Shown here piece after piece: positions 6,869-8,082 of a DNA stretch of 8,082 nt; position 1 is the stretch's first letter, and each line of letters starts with the position of its first letter. A program made the translations under genes and the position numbers. The stretch is from CAZCGA01 sp964498075 (lineage in GTDB: Bacteria > Desulfobacterota > Binatia > HRBIN30), in the NCBI GenBank assembly GCA_964498075.1, contig CAZCGA010000217.1, forward strand, positions 1-8,082, read 5' to 3'. A model generated the notes under the pieces. It searched no databases and had not been told where the DNA came from. It saw only the letters and a list, made by a program, of their open reading frames with translations.

Positions 6869-7858
6869 ATGGATGCCGGAATTACCGCGATTAACGAACG
6901 AGTGAAAGAGGAAGCCGCCGGTCTGTACCGCATGCGCGAGGAGATCGGCCGCGTCATCGTCGGGCAGCGCTATCTCGTCGACCGATTGATGATCGGCCTG
7001 CTCGCCAACGGCCACGTCTTGCTGGAAGGGGTGCCGGGGCTCGCCAAGACACTGTCGGTGAAGACGCTGGCGCAGACGATTGATGCCAGCTTCCACCGTC
7101 TGCAGTTCACCCCCGACCTGTTGCCCGCGGATCTCATCGGCACCCAGGTGTACAACCCGCGCGAGGGGACCTTCTATACCAAGAAGGGGCCGATCTTCGC
7201 CAACCTCATCCTCGCCGACGAGATCAACCGCGCGCCTGCCAAGGTGCAGAGCGCCCTGCTCGAAGCCATGCAGGAACGGCAGGTGACGATCAGTGGCGAG
7301 ACATTCCCGCTGCCCGATCCGTTCCTGGTGCTGGCAACGCAGAACCCGATCGAGCAGGAAGGCACCTACCCGTTGCCGGAAGCCCAGATCGATCGCTTCA
7401 TGCTGAAGCTGTCGATCACCTATCCCTCGAAGGAAGAGGAGCGGCAGATCCTGGATCGCATGGCGTCGACGAACCATCGCGACCGCGCCAGCGCCGTCAT
7501 TCACACCGACGACGTCATCCGGCTGCGCGGGCTGGTCGATCAGATCTACCTGGACGACAAGATCAAGAGCTACATCATCGACCTGGTCTTCGCGACGCGC
7601 GAGCCGGCGACCTTCAAGCTCGACTTGCAACGCCTCATTCAATACGGCGCCTCGCCACGGGCGACCCTCTACCTGACGCTGGCCGCCAAGGCGCACGCGC
7701 TGCTGCAAGGGCGCGGGTACGTCACGCCGCAGGACGTGAAGTCCATCGGCGCCGACATTCTGCGGCACCGCGTCATCGTCACCTACGAAGCGGAGGCCGA
7801 AGACATCACCGCCGACGCCGTGGTGAAGAGCATCTTCGACGGCGTGCCGGTGCCGTGA
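6869..7858 (+). CDS. MoxR-family AAA+ ATPase
   Basis: This is a chaperone-like AAA+ ATPase of the MoxR family, which remodels or activates partner proteins (often VWA-domain or envelope proteins) using ATP. At 329 residues it is of normal family length. Motifs are Walker A GVPGLAKT (54-61), Walker B LILADEINRAP (113-123), sensor 1 ATQNPIEQEGTYPLPEAQ (156-173), the arginine-finger region QIDRFMLK (173-180), and sensor 2 GASPRA (260-265). The C-terminal lid (about 215-329) is intact. The start is bounded by an in-frame TGA three codons upstream. A purine-rich GAGGTGAGGG (6848-6857) serves as RBS at a slightly long 11-nt spacing. A DUF58 gene follows after 45 bp in the same frame, the usual MoxR-DUF58 pairing. 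All catalytic residues are present. The partner process cannot be told because the operon runs off the window. Confidence 0.95.
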   Translation: MDAGITAINERVKEEAAGLYRMREEIGRVIVGQRYLVDRLMIGLLANGHVLLEGVPGLAKTLSVKTLAQTIDASFHRLQFTPDLLPADLIGTQVYNPREGTFYTKKGPIFANLILADEINRAPAKVQSALLEAMQERQVTISGETFPLPDPFLVLATQNPIEQEGTYPLPEAQIDRFMLKLSITYPSKEEERQILDRMASTNHRDRASAVIHTDDVIRLRGLVDQIYLDDKIKSYIIDLVFATREPATFKLDLQRLIQYGASPRATLYLTLAAKAHALLQGRGYVTPQDVKSIGADILRHRVIVTYEAEAEDITADAVVKSIFDGVPVP

Positions 7859-7903
7859 GACGAGAGACGACAGAACACAGACAACAGACGACAGACTGAA
7901 GAC
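7859..7903 (+). repeat. C/A/G-only low-complexity spacer between moxR and DUF58 genes
   Basis: These 45 bp contain a single T on the plus strand and are built from variants of GACRACAGA. AGACGACAGA occurs exactly twice (7865-7874 and 7886-7895), 21 bp apart. No clear ribosome binding site precedes the DUF58 GTG. The spacer holds no in-frame stop after the moxR TGA. It looks like a degenerate simple-sequence spacer rather than coding sequence. Confidence 0.6.

Positions 7904-8082
<179 letters not shown>

Overview
The window comes from a GC-rich, gene-dense bacterial chromosome. Genes are packed with short gaps or overlaps, and starts are often GTG or ATG with GGAGG-type ribosome binding sites. 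The window holds polyprenyl-phosphate-type sugar transfer genes, a MoxR/DUF58 pair and a DUF6632-like membrane protein. Together with a C/A/G-only intergenic spacer, this style suggests a Gram-negative lineage of the former Deltaproteobacteria or a related uncultured phylum (Binatota/Desulfobacterota/Myxococcota-like). That placement is an inference from style; no marker gene is present.

Layout. Positions 1-188 have no supportable gene; they hold a GC hairpin and an orphan plus-strand promoter-like sequence. Positions 189-587 (minus) encode a four-helix DUF6632-like membrane protein. Its start overlaps a 40-codon ORF (551-673, minus) that reads like the N-terminus of an addiction-module antitoxin. 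That ORF has its own RBS, a promoter-like sequence (691-719), and a terminator-like hairpin just upstream (724-755). Positions 756-6639 (minus) form a four-gene cluster. In transcription order it contains a family-2 glycosyltransferase of the DPM1/polyprenyl-phosphate type, a GT-C-like membrane protein with a C-terminal TPR region, a GT39/PMT_2-like GT-C protein, and a second, divergent GT-C protein. The gene junctions are 19 bp, a TGATG overlap, and a roughly 20 bp overlap, so this is almost certainly one transcript.

A 229 bp divergent region (6640-6868) containing an 8-bp inverted repeat separates this cluster from a plus-strand MoxR AAA+ ATPase (6869-7858) and the start of a DUF58 gene (from 7904, cut by the window end).

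How the genes may work together. The family-2 enzyme would load a sugar from a nucleotide donor onto a polyprenyl phosphate at the inner membrane face. The three multi-pass GT-C-like proteins could use such lipid-linked sugars at the outer face to glycosylate lipids, glycans or proteins. The acceptor is not visible in this window. MoxR and DUF58 belong to a separate, divergently transcribed envelope/chaperone-type operon.
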